Shown piece by piece: positions 49,583 to 57,854 of a stretch of DNA of 64,000 bases; position 1 is the stretch's first letter, and each line of letters starts with the position of its first letter. The stretch spans positions 5,208,001 to 5,272,000 of the forward strand of contig NZ_CP033972.1 in assembly GCF_003855095.1 (NCBI RefSeq). The letters are read 5' to 3'. The notes beneath the pieces are model-generated. The model saw only the letters and a program-made list of their open reading frames with translations. It was not told the DNA's origin and searched no databases. Made by a program: the position numbers and the translations under genes. The stretch comes from Gordonia insulae. Lineage in GTDB: Bacteria; Actinomycetota; Actinomycetes; Mycobacteriales; Mycobacteriaceae.

Positions 49583-50661
49583 CGCAGCGCCGTGGGATTC
49601 AGATCGTCGATGGCCGCCGCCGCGCGCTCCAGCATGGTCGTGAACATCCGGTCGCCGCGCTCCGTGGGCATCGCTGCGCCACAACCGAAGACGATGATCA
49701 TCGGTGCCTGGATCAGCGAGTCGACATAGTCCGACCAGCAATCGTCGAACGTGTAGTCGGTCACGCCGAGTGCGCCGAGCCGGCGGTGATAGGCGAGGAG
49801 GATGTCGCGTTCGTGCGCACGACGATCGTCGACGGTCAGGCTGGTGGAGAGCAGGAAGGCGATGTCGCGCAGCGGGTTCCCGACCGTGATCGTCTGCCAG
49901 TCGATGATCGTGACCGAGCCGTCGGGGCCGAACAGGAGGTTGTCGACACGCAGGTCTCCGTGGATCAACGCGAACCGCGACGGTCGCCGTTCCAGCCATT
50001 CGCCGCCGGTTGCGACGAGCCAGTCGACGGCGGCGGCCGGTCGTCCGGACAGCTGGAATCGCGCGCGGAACGTCTCGGCCATCGGCTCGAGGACCGAATC
50101 CATCAGGACGCGGTCGTCGTGCGTCGGCAACGAGAGACCCGGCAGGTCGAGGAGTGTGGTGTCGCACCAGCGCGGTGCATGCATCCCCGCCGCCGCGATG
50201 GCCGCCGCCAGCGCCTGCTCCGGACTGCACCCGGCGATCTGATCGCCCTGCACGGCAGGTGCCATGTCCTCGAGCAGCAGGACGAACTCGGTGCTGTCGA
50301 CCGACAGCGCCGACGCATGGCACCGCGGAACCGGCGCCGAGAGTGTCGGGGCGAGGCGTCGATAGAAGAGCACCTCGTTGCGGAACACCCCTGAGGCGAA
50401 CTCGCGTTGTGACCGGTCTCCGATGGCGATCTTCGCGACCAGCGTCGGCGGGAGGTCGACGGGTCGGGCGTAGGTCGGGATCAGCCGAAACGACCCGGCC
50501 ATCTGGCCGGAACCGACGGGTTCGACTCCGAGGGAGACGATCTCGACATCGTGCCCCTCCGATCGCAGCAGCTCCGACAGCCACGACGCGGTCAGGTCGT
50601 CGACGGCGGTCGGAATCCCGGGACGCCCGACGTCGCCGTCGGCCGCGCGTGTCACCGACAC
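49579..50661 (-). CDS. Aminoglycoside phosphotransferase-fold protein
   Basis: A 360-residue APH-fold protein. Visible are PVGSGQMAGSFRLIPTYARP, LVAKIAIGDRSQREFASGVF (ATP Lys), LLLEDMAPAVQGDQIAGC, and the catalytic loop RFALIHGDLRVDNLLFGPDG (HGDxxxxN) with TIIDWQTITVGNPLRDIAFL. In mycolata this group (similar to acyl-CoA dehydrogenase-associated APH domains) lies with fatty acyl or sterol genes, so a small-molecule kinase is likelier than antibiotic resistance. Neighbours FadD and an epimerase support this. Confidence 0.86.
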   Translation of the reverse strand: MSVTRAADGDVGRPGIPTAVDDLTASWLSELLRSEGHDVEIVSLGVEPVGSGQMAGSFRLIPTYARPVDLPPTLVAKIAIGDRSQREFASGVFRNEVLFYRRLAPTLSAPVPRCHASALSVDSTEFVLLLEDMAPAVQGDQIAGCSPEQALAAAIAAAGMHAPRWCDTTLLDLPGLSLPTHDDRVLMDSVLEPMAETFRARFQLSGRPAAAVDWLVATGGEWLERRPSRFALIHGDLRVDNLLFGPDGSVTIIDWQTITVGNPLRDIAFLLSTSLTVDDRRAHERDILLAYHRRLGALGVTDYTFDDCWSDYVDSLIQAPMIIVFGCGAAMPTERGDRMFTTMLERAAAAIDDLNPTALR

Positions 50662-50662
50662 A

Positions 50663-52261
50663 TCACACCGTCGCAGCAGGAGCGTCGGTCACCGAGCGAT
50701 AGTCGGTCGACCGCGCATCCCGCACCCACAACGTGCCGTCGGCGGCGATCGGCCCCTGCTTCTTCAGTTCCCGTTTGAGGATCTTGTTGGTCGCGGTGGT
50801 CGGCAGGTCATCGGCGATGCGGACGTACCGCGGCCAGGCCTTCGGCGATAGGTCGGCTTGCGCGGAGAGCTGCGCGGTCAACGACTCGGTCGTCAGGGTG
50901 GCATCGTCCTGCAGCACGACGGCTGCCATGACGGCGTCCCCGACGTGCTCATCCGGTACGGCGTAGACGGCGACCCGATTGATCTCCGGAAGCCGCAACA
51001 GGATTCGCTCGATGGGGCCCGCGGCGAGATTCTCACCATCGACGCGCATCCAGTCGCCGGTGCGACCGGCCAGGTAGATCCAGTCGTCGACGTCCTTGTA
51101 GGCGAGGTCGCCGGACCAGTACATCCCGTCGCGCAGACGCTCGCTGGTGGCGGACTCGTCGTTGTAGTAGCCCATGAACATGCCCGCGCCGTCGACGTTC
51201 ACCAGTTCGCCGATCGCCTGATCGGCGTTGGTCAGCGCGCCGGTCTCGTCGAACTCCGCCCGTGGGCACTCGGTGTGGGTCTCCGAGTTGTATACGGCGA
51301 CATTGGGAAACCCCCGGCCGATCGAACCCTCGGGGGTCCCGGGTTCGCGCGTGATGATGATCGCGAGCTCGGTGGAACCGAAGCCGTCCCACACCGTGCA
51401 GTCGAATCTCCGCGAGAACTCGTCGATGTCGCGATCGGTGGCCTCGTTGCCGAAGGCGACCCGCAACGGGTTGTCGCTGTCGTCGGGCAGCTCGTGGGTG
51501 GCGAGGATGTACGCGAGTGGCTTGCCCACGTAGTTCATGTAGGTCGCGTTGTAGCGGCGGATGTCACTCAGGAACGTCGAGGCGGAGAACTTGGCCGGCG
51601 CGATGGCCGCACCACCACAGAGTGCCACGCAGTAGCCGCCCATGAGTGCGGCAGAATGGAACAGCGGCATCGACAGGTAGCAGACGTCGCCGGGGCCGAT
51701 GCTGTACTTGTCCGCCAGGACCGGCCCGGCGAACGGGATCATCATGTGCGCGAAACGAACCGGCTTCGGATTGCCGCTCGTGCCGGATGTGAAGATCAGC
51801 ATGAACGTGTCGGTGGCAGCAGGGTCGGAGTGGGGTACCAGGTCGCCGGCGTCCGCCAGGAGCTCGTCCCATTCCGACGACGACGTGTCCAGCACGGTGA
51901 CGCCGGGTAGGTCGAGGCCATCCAGGAGGGTGCGGTGCTCGGCGTCGGTGATCAGGATCTGGCAGTCGGCGCGGCGAATATCGGCGGCGAGCCCGTCCCC
52001 GCGGCGGGTGTTGTTCACGCCGACGGTGATGTAGCCGCCCAGCGCGCCCGCGGCGAGCGCCCGCAGCATGTCGGGGGTGTTGCCGAGCAACGTCCCGACA
52101 TGCATCGGTCGGGCCGGGTCGGCCAGCCCGAGGACTGCCGCCGCCATGCGTTCGGAGTCGGCGATGTACTCCCGCCAGGACCACTCTCGGCCCTCATGGG
52201 TGATCGCCAGGTTGTCGTCGTTCTCGCGCTCGCGGAGGAGCTGGGTCACTGTCTCGGCCAC
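50663..52261 (-). CDS. FadD-type acyl-CoA synthetase
   Basis: A 532-residue adenylate-forming ligase. The AMP motif TFMLIFTSGTSGNPKPVRFA, DGFGSTELAIIITREPGTP, the YWSGDLAYKDVDDWIYLAGR hinge region and PTTATNKILKRELKKQG with the C-terminal Lys are all intact. The sequence is closest in style to the mycobacterial FadD1/FadD17 group associated with lipid or sterol-side-chain activation. A KstR-like box lies 10 bp upstream of the start. It heads the leftward operon; 1 bp separates it from the APH-fold gene. Confidence 0.9.
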   Translation of the reverse strand: MAETVTQLLRERENDDNLAITHEGREWSWREYIADSERMAAAVLGLADPARPMHVGTLLGNTPDMLRALAAGALGGYITVGVNNTRRGDGLAADIRRADCQILITDAEHRTLLDGLDLPGVTVLDTSSSEWDELLADAGDLVPHSDPAATDTFMLIFTSGTSGNPKPVRFAHMMIPFAGPVLADKYSIGPGDVCYLSMPLFHSAALMGGYCVALCGGAAIAPAKFSASTFLSDIRRYNATYMNYVGKPLAYILATHELPDDSDNPLRVAFGNEATDRDIDEFSRRFDCTVWDGFGSTELAIIITREPGTPEGSIGRGFPNVAVYNSETHTECPRAEFDETGALTNADQAIGELVNVDGAGMFMGYYNDESATSERLRDGMYWSGDLAYKDVDDWIYLAGRTGDWMRVDGENLAAGPIERILLRLPEINRVAVYAVPDEHVGDAVMAAVVLQDDATLTTESLTAQLSAQADLSPKAWPRYVRIADDLPTTATNKILKRELKKQGPIAADGTLWVRDARSTDYRSVTDAPAATV

Positions 52262-52271
52262 GCGACCACTG

Positions 52272-52285
52272 TAGAACGTGTTCTC
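52272..52285. promoter_or_regulatory. KstR-like box upstream of fadD operon (one mismatch)
   Basis: TAGAACGTGTTCTC matches TnnAACnnGTTnnA except for the last base; the inner palindrome GAACGTGTTC is strong. It lies 10 bp before the fadD start codon, where bound repressor would block transcription or initiation. Confidence 0.5.
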
Positions 52286-52350
52286 GTTTCGTGTGGACAG
52301 ATTTCAGAAAATGTCTACTCGGTGGGCGGCAGAGCACGCACCCACCCCGC

Positions 52351-52824
52351 TCAGCGGTAGAACCACCCCGTGCCGGGTACCACGGTGAACGCCTGGTCGG
52401 TGCGGCCGATGATCGTCGTGGTGAACGAGATGCGGCCCACGCCGGTCGCGACGTCGGGGCCGGGGGCCGGCTTCCCGTTGCGGCAGACGGGGAAGACGGC
52501 ATCGTCGGTCCGGTTGGTCTGTTCGTTGCGCCAGGTGACGGCCGCGCGAGCGTTGGCGAGGTTGCCGCGGCAGGCCGTTTCCCAGGGCAGGATGGTCAGG
52601 CGCGCGGTGCCCGGCGTCGTCGCGGTGGCCGCGAGGTTCGCGACGAACCCGCCCGAGATGCCGTTGTCGTTGACGGTGATGCCCACATTCGGCACCTGCT
52701 CCACGCGCAGGGATCTGCCCGGGGCCGCGTCCGCCGGTGCGGCGGACAGCGCGGCGGTCACCGCGGCGATGCCGACGACGGTCATGCATGCGGCCGCGCG
52801 AGAGATTCGACGGGTCACGATCAT
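52351..52824 (-). CDS. Secreted hypothetical protein
   Basis: A 157-residue exported protein. The signal peptide (TRRISRAAACMTVVGIAAVT, AALSAAPADA) is cleaved near ADA-AP. The mature domain of about 120 residues is beta-rich (LRVEQVPNVGITVNDNGISG, ARLTILPWETACRGN, ISFTTTIIGRTDQAFTVV) with two Cys. ATG 52824 has GGAGG upstream; the open frame to 52926 is not supported. No family recognised. It is a single gene divergent from the thioesterase at 52989. Confidence 0.75.
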   Translation of the reverse strand: MIVTRRISRAAACMTVVGIAAVTAALSAAPADAAPGRSLRVEQVPNVGITVNDNGISGGFVANLAATATTPGTARLTILPWETACRGNLANARAAVTWRNEQTNRTDDAVFPVCRNGKPAPGPDVATGVGRISFTTTIIGRTDQAFTVVPGTGWFYR

Positions 52825-52988
52825 CAGGTTGCCTCCGACTCGATCCAACAACACGTCCCGCCTGTCAGGGTGTCCGAATCGCCGGCTGCGGTGAGGTTCG
52901 TCACTCGTTCTGTTATCGATCCGCAATCGGGCGACCGCGGGGCTTCGCCGAGTTCGTCATCGTGGGTCGCCGATGTTTGACTGGACCG

Positions 52989-53954
52989 ATGAGTGTTGCC
53001 GGGGAACAGGAGAATGTGTCGCACACGATCGTCGAGTCGGGTGTGGCCGATCGCGATCGGCCGCGGGACCCGGTCACCGCCTTCGGCATCGGGAACGTCG
53101 CGACCGGCGAGGGCGGCCTCGTCACGGCAGAACAGCAACTCGGCCCGAAGTTCGCCGACCATCGCGGACGGATCGACCTACCGGCGATCGCGGTGCTGTT
53201 CGATCACCTCGGCGGCCTGCCGTTCTTCGCCTCGGGTCCGGGTGGATCGCCCTGTGTGCAGGCTCGACTCTCCATGGCGATGCAGGGACACGTCGACGTG
53301 TCCGACCGCGTGACCGGGAGCGCCCGGCTACTGATGCGCGACGACGGTTTCGGGAGCACCCGGGTCGACATCGCGACATCGACCGGCCATCTGTGTTGCT
53401 CCGGCGGTGCGCGCAACGTCGCGGTCGGCCGGACGTTCGACGCCGATCCCACCCGCGAACGCGGTGTGGGGGTACCCCCGTCCGGCGCGCACGACGGCAT
53501 CCACCTTCCGCCCGCGATCGAACCCGGGCTCACCGGCCGGCAGATCGTCGAAGAGATCGCCGCTGGTGTCCGTCCGCCCGGCCCGATCGCAGAACTCCTC
53601 AACGGCAGCGTGGCGCTCGTCGAACACGAGCGAGGCGCCGGTGTCCGGTTCACCGCCCGGACCGAGCCCTGGATGGGCAACGTGTTCGGCACCATGCACG
53701 GGGGAGTGATCGCCGCGATCGCCTCGCTGGCGTGCTCGTTCGCCGGGCAGGCCAACGCCGTCGCGGGCGCGGACTATCAACTCGGTGATCTCGCGATCGG
53801 GTTCCTGCGGTCACCGGCTGTCTCCGGCGGCGACGTCGTCGTCGAGGTCGTGCCGGTGAAGATCGGCCGCCGGATCGCGTCGGTCGAGGCGACCATGCAC
53901 GGATCCGACGGGGTGCTGCTCAGCCGTGCCGCCGCGGACGTTCTCTATCGCTGA
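52989..53954 (+). CDS. Double-hotdog thioesterase-like protein
   Basis: A 321-residue protein with two hotdog halves. The N-terminal half (ITDLPAIAVLFDHLGGLPFF-like region, MAMQGHVDVSDRVTGSARLL) lacks an obvious motif. The C-terminal half has the PaaI-type NVFGTMHGGVIAAIASLACS and GDLAIGFLRSPAVSGGDVVV. This arrangement is common in actinobacterial acyl-CoA thioesterases linked to fatty acid or sterol genes. The start at 52989 (MSVAGEQENVSH) is the first ATG near the fold. It is followed by the AtuA-type operon but separated from it by an operator-like palindrome. Confidence 0.78.
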   Translation: MSVAGEQENVSHTIVESGVADRDRPRDPVTAFGIGNVATGEGGLVTAEQQLGPKFADHRGRIDLPAIAVLFDHLGGLPFFASGPGGSPCVQARLSMAMQGHVDVSDRVTGSARLLMRDDGFGSTRVDIATSTGHLCCSGGARNVAVGRTFDADPTRERGVGVPPSGAHDGIHLPPAIEPGLTGRQIVEEIAAGVRPPGPIAELLNGSVALVEHERGAGVRFTARTEPWMGNVFGTMHGGVIAAIASLACSFAGQANAVAGADYQLGDLAIGFLRSPAVSGGDVVVEVVPVKIGRRIASVEATMHGSDGVLLSRAAADVLYR

Positions 53955-54015
53955 CCACAATCCGCTGACCGCCGTCCGCTGACTGCGCCGACGGGGCGGC
54001 TCTCCGGCAAGAAAA

Positions 54016-54031
54016 CAATCATGCGTGATTG
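54016..54031. promoter_or_regulatory. Operator-like palindrome upstream of the acyl-carboxylase operon
   Basis: CAATCATGCGTGATTG with A/T-rich flanks (AAAA left, ATTTTT right) that extend the symmetry. It lies 32 bp before the first gene of the operon (54064), in the only AT-rich patch nearby. A TetR gene closes the same operon (63498) and is the candidate binder. Confidence 0.6.
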
Positions 54032-54063
54032 ATTTTTCCGTCACCCTGTGTGACGCTGGTCGC

Positions 54064-54867
54064 ATGTCGCTCGTGGAGGGGGTCGTCGCCGACCTGGCTG
54101 CGCAGTCAGCCGAACTCGATGAACTGGTCGCCGGGCTCGACGACACCGACTGGGCGCGCCCGACGCCCGCGCCGGGGTGGACGATCGCTCATCAGATCGC
54201 CCACCTCGCCTGGACCGATCAGATGGCGGCGATCGCGGCCACCGACCTCGACAGGTTCGGCGAGGTCCTCGCCGAGGCCGCCGGCAACCCGACCGGGTTC
54301 GTCGACGATGCCGCCGAACACGCCGCCGCCGCTCCACCCGACCAGATCCTCGAGGGGTGGCGCACCGCGCGCGCGGACCTCGCCGACGCGCTGCGCGCGG
54401 TGCCCGACGGCGTCAAGATCCCGTGGTTCGGACCGCCGATGTCGGCGGCCTCGATGGCGACCGCCCGACTGATGGAGACGTGGGCGCACGGCCTCGACGT
54501 CGCCGACACGCTGGGTGTCGCGCCGGTACCGACGGACCGCATCAAGGCGGTCGTCCACATCGGCGTCCGCACCCGCGACTTCGCCTACCTGATCAACGGT
54601 GTGGACGCGCCCACCGGACCGTTCCGCTTCGAGATCACCGCGCCGTCGGGCGACCTGTGGGTGTGGGGGCCCGACGACGCGGCCGACATCGTGCGCGGAC
54701 CAGCAGTCGACTTCTGTGAGCTCGTGACCCAGCGGCGTGCGATCGCCGACCTGGATCTGCAGATCGTCGGCGACAACGCCCGGCAATGGGCCGCCATCGC
54801 CCAGTGCTTCGCCGGACCACCGGGGGCCGGACGTCCGGCGGCCACCGCGACCACGGAGGTGCGATGA
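54064..54867 (+). CDS. TIGR03084-family DinB-like metal-binding protein (maleylpyruvate isomerase N-terminal domain)
   Basis: A 267-residue helical-bundle protein: [40 protein letters not shown] (the HxxH-type metal motif), and a third His in [15 protein letters not shown]. The C-terminal beta domain ([20 protein letters not shown]) is SCP2-like. The group is annotated as DinB/mycothiol-dependent maleylpyruvate isomerase-like enzymes; mycothiol as a cofactor is plausible in this organism. It is the first gene of the carboxylase operon, with ATGA overlap to the AtuA-like gene. Confidence 0.83.
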   Translation: MSLVEGVVADLAAQSAELDELVAGLDDTDWARPTPAPGWTIAHQIAHLAWTDQMAAIAATDLDRFGEVLAEAAGNPTGFVDDAAEHAAAAPPDQILEGWRTARADLADALRAVPDGVKIPWFGPPMSAASMATARLMETWAHGLDVADTLGVAPVPTDRIKAVVHIGVRTRDFAYLINGVDAPTGPFRFEITAPSGDLWVWGPDDAADIVRGPAVDFCELVTQRRAIADLDLQIVGDNARQWAAIAQCFAGPPGAGRPAATATTEVR

Positions 54868-56620
54868 CCATGCCCGACAACACCATTCCCGACAGCACCA
54901 TTCCCAACAACACCATGCCCGACAACATCATCCGGATCGGCAACGCATCTGGCTTCTACGGCGACCGGTTCTCCGCGGTGCGGGAGATGCTCGACGGCGG
55001 CGACCTCGACTTCCTCACCGGCGACTACCTCGCCGAGCTGACCATGCTGATCCTCGGACGCGACCGGATGAAGGACCCGAAATCGGGCTACGCGAAGACC
55101 TTTCTCCGGCAGATGGAGGAGTGCCTCGGGCTCGCCATCGACAAGGGTGTCCGGATCGTCACCAACGCAGGTGGTCTCAATCCGCACGGCCTCGCCGTCG
55201 CACTACGTGAGCTGGCCGAGAACCTGGGTGTCAGCGCCGACATCGCGTTCGTCGACGGCGACGACCTCCTCGACCGTGCCGGCGACCTCGGGCTCGGCAC
55301 ACCGCTGACCGCGAACGCGTACCTCGGCGCGTTCGGCATCAAGACCGCGCTCGATGCGGGCGCCGAGATCGTCGTCACCGGCCGGGTGACCGACGCATCC
55401 CTCACCGTCGGACCCGCCGCCAGCGTATTCGGTTGGGGCTATGACGATCTCGACGAGCTCGCCGGGGCCGTGGTGGCCGGTCACGTCATCGAATGCGGAG
55501 CGCAGGCCACCGGCGGCAACTACGCGTTCTTCGGCGAGCTGCCGCGGATGGGTCATCTCGGCTTCCCGATCGCCGAGGTCGCCGCCGACGGAACGTCGGT
55601 GATCACCAAGCATCCCGGTACGGGCGGTGCGGTCACCGTCGGTACGGTCACCGCGCAACTGCTCTACGAGGTCGGCGGGCCCCGCTACCTGGGTCCCGAC
55701 GTCACCACGCGGCTCGACACCATCGACCTCGCACAGGCCGGCGACGATCGGGTGGCGATCAGCGGCGTTCGCGGTGAGGCCCCACCGGCCACCACCAAGG
55801 TGTCCCTGAATCACCTTGCCGGAGTGCGCAACGAGATCACCCTGATCCTCACCGGACTCGACATCGAGGCCAAGGCCGAGCTGTTCAAGTCCCAGTTCAC
55901 GGCGGCGCTCCCGACCGAGCCCGCCGAGATCGACTGGGAACTGTCCCGGCTCGATCGCCCGGACGCGGAGACCGAGGAGCAGGCGAGTGCGCTGTTGCGC
56001 TGCGTGGTCCGGGATCCGGATGCGAAGAAGGTCGGCCGCGCGTTCTCGTCGACCGCCGTCGAACTCGCACTCGCCAGCTATCCAGGATTCGCCGCCACGG
56101 CTCCCCCGGTCACGGCACGCCCTACGGAGTGTTCGAGCCGGGTTATGTGGATGCCGAGGCAGTCGATCATCGGGTGGCCCTGCAAACCGGTGTGGTCGAA
56201 CGGATCTCGCCGAGTCCACTGCGCACCGAGGTGCCGGAGGATCTCGACGACGAGCCCCGGGAGACGTCGGCCGACTGGGGCCCGACGGCGTTGCTCCCGC
56301 TGGGCACCATTGCCGGTGCGCGCAGCGGCGACAAGGGCGGCAGCGCGAACATCGGTGTGTGGGTGCGGCGCCCGGAGCATTTCGCCTGGCTCGACAGCAC
56401 CCTCGACGTCGACCTGCTCCGTCAGTTGTTGCCCGAAGTCGCCGACCTCCCGGTCCGCCGCCACCGACTGCCGAACCTCAACGCCGTCAACTTCGTGATC
56501 GACGGCGTGCTCGGTCGCGGTGTCGCGGAGAACGTCCGTTTCGATCCGCAGGCCAAGGGCATGGGCGAGTGGCTGCGCTCGCGTCCGGTGCCGATCCCCG
56601 TCTCCTTCACGAAAAGCTAG
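54864..56620 (+). pseudogene. AtuA-like acyclic terpene utilisation protein (DUF1446), interrupted by a one-base frameshift
   Basis: The first frame covers NIIRIGNASGFYGDRFSAVR, IVTNAGGLNPHGLAVALREL, VVTGRVTDASLTVGPAASVF and KHPGTGGAVTVGTVTAQLLY, the conserved AtuA/DUF1446 N-terminal domain. After VELALASYPGFAATAPP the frame is lost. The expected GHGTPYGVFEPGYVDAEAVD to the end at 56620 is in another frame. One missing G near 56103-56109 (CCCCCGGT) explains it; corrected length is about 585 residues, with the C-terminal small-subunit-like domain (GARSGDKGGSANIGVWVRRP). Positional equivalent of Rv0976c. AtuA is required for growth on citronellol/geraniol in Pseudomonas, with role unresolved. 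Confidence 0.88.
54873..54932 (+). repeat. Four 15-bp in-frame repeats at the start of the AtuA-like gene
   Basis: Four units of CCCGACAACACCATT-type sequence encode PDNTI/PDSTI/PNNTM/PDNII just after the start codon. They add a disordered leader and create several possible ATG starts (54864, 54870, 54915). Confidence 0.75.
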
Positions 56621-56680
56621 CCCTCGCAAGACCTCAGCTTCTTCGAACAGTCAGCCTTCACGAACACTCAGGGAGAGCCA

Positions 56681-57841
56681 GTGCCGATCATCAGCCCGGT
56701 GTGGGACACACCGGAGCGCCTCCAATTACGGTCGACGGTCCGCGGATTCGTCGACCGCCACGTTCTGCCGCACCAGGACTCCTGGGAGGCCGAGGGCCAG
56801 ATCCCGCGCGAGTTGCACCGCGAGGCGGCCAAGCTGGGACTCTTCGGACTCGGAGTGTCCGAGGACGTCGGAGGTTCCGGCGGCGATCTGATCGACTCGT
56901 CCATCCTGGCCGAGGAGTTCCACTATGCCGGCGCCGCGGGCGGGGTGTTCGCATCGCTGTTCACCCACGGCATCGCGCTGCCCCACCTCATCGGGGCCGG
57001 TGACCCGGATCAGATCGACCGCTGGGTGCGACCCACCCTCGCCGGCGAGAAGATCGGCAGCCTGGCGATCACCGAGCCGGGTGGCGGCAGCGACGTCGGG
57101 CATCTGAGCACCTCGGCGGTCCGCGATGGCGACCATTTCATCGTCTACGGAGCCAAGACCTACATCACCTCCGCCGTTCGCGCCGACTTCGTCGTGACCG
57201 CGGTCCGCACCGGCGGCCCCGGCGCATCGGGTGTCTCGCTGCTGGTGATCGAGAAGGACACACCGGGATTCACCGTCACCCGCAAGCTCGACAAGATGGG
57301 CTGGCGCAGTTCCGACACCGCCGAGCTCTCCTTTGTCGATGCCCGTGTGCCGGTCACCAATCTGGTGGGTGCGGAGAACTCGGGATTCGCGCAGATCGCG
57401 ACGGCATTCGTCACCGAACGATCGGGTCTGGCGGTGCAGGCGTACGCGAGCGCACAGCGGTGCCTGGATCTGACACTGGCCTGGGTGCGCGACCGTGAGA
57501 CGTTCGGCAAGCCGCTGATCGCGCGTCAGTCGGTGCAGGACAGTCTGACCGAGATGGCCCGCCGGATCGACGTCGCCCGGATCTACACCCGGGCCGTGGT
57601 CGAGCGCAAGATCTCCTCCGACGACGATCTCATCGCCGAGGTGTGCTTCGCCAAGAACACCGCGGTCGAGGCCGGTGAGTGGGTGGCGAACAAGGCCGTT
57701 CAACTCTTCGGCGGTATGGGATACATGACCGGCACCGAGGTCGAGCGGCAGTATCGCGACATGCGCATCATCGGCATCGGCGGCGGCACCACCGAGATCC
57801 TCTCGGGTCTCGCGGCAAAACGATTGGGGTATCAACGATGA
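56681..57841 (+). CDS. fadE13: Acyl-CoA dehydrogenase (FadE13-like)
   Basis: A 386-residue acyl-CoA dehydrogenase: LGLFGLGVSEDVGGSGGDLI, LAITEPGGGSDVGHLST (FAD-binding LTEPxxGSD variant), KMGWRSSDTAELSFVDARVP, YGSAQ-like YASAQRCLDLTLAWVRDRET, and MGYMTGTEVERQYRDMRIIG followed by GGGTTEI. It starts with GTG at 56681. It forms an alpha,beta-double bond in an acyl-CoA such as citronellyl-CoA or isovaleryl-CoA before carboxylation (pathway inference). Name by position relative to Rv0975c. Confidence 0.9.
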   Translation: MPIISPVWDTPERLQLRSTVRGFVDRHVLPHQDSWEAEGQIPRELHREAAKLGLFGLGVSEDVGGSGGDLIDSSILAEEFHYAGAAGGVFASLFTHGIALPHLIGAGDPDQIDRWVRPTLAGEKIGSLAITEPGGGSDVGHLSTSAVRDGDHFIVYGAKTYITSAVRADFVVTAVRTGGPGASGVSLLVIEKDTPGFTVTRKLDKMGWRSSDTAELSFVDARVPVTNLVGAENSGFAQIATAFVTERSGLAVQAYASAQRCLDLTLAWVRDRETFGKPLIARQSVQDSLTEMARRIDVARIYTRAVVERKISSDDDLIAEVCFAKNTAVEAGEWVANKAVQLFGGMGYMTGTEVERQYRDMRIIGIGGGTTEILSGLAAKRLGYQR

Positions 57842-57854
57842 CGGGGGTTCTGGC

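Noticed and set aside
49579..50661. Aminoglycoside resistance kinase
   Set aside because: The fold and motifs are those of the broad APH superfamily, and its operon with FadD and an epimerase points to metabolism; nothing specific to aminoglycoside enzymes is visible.
54011..54040. Rho-independent terminator after the double-hotdog gene
   Set aside because: CAATCATGCGTGATTG with a following T-run could be read as a terminator, but the stem is only 6 bp and A/T-rich, the symmetry extends into the flanks, and it lies 32 bp before an operon start, which favours an operator.
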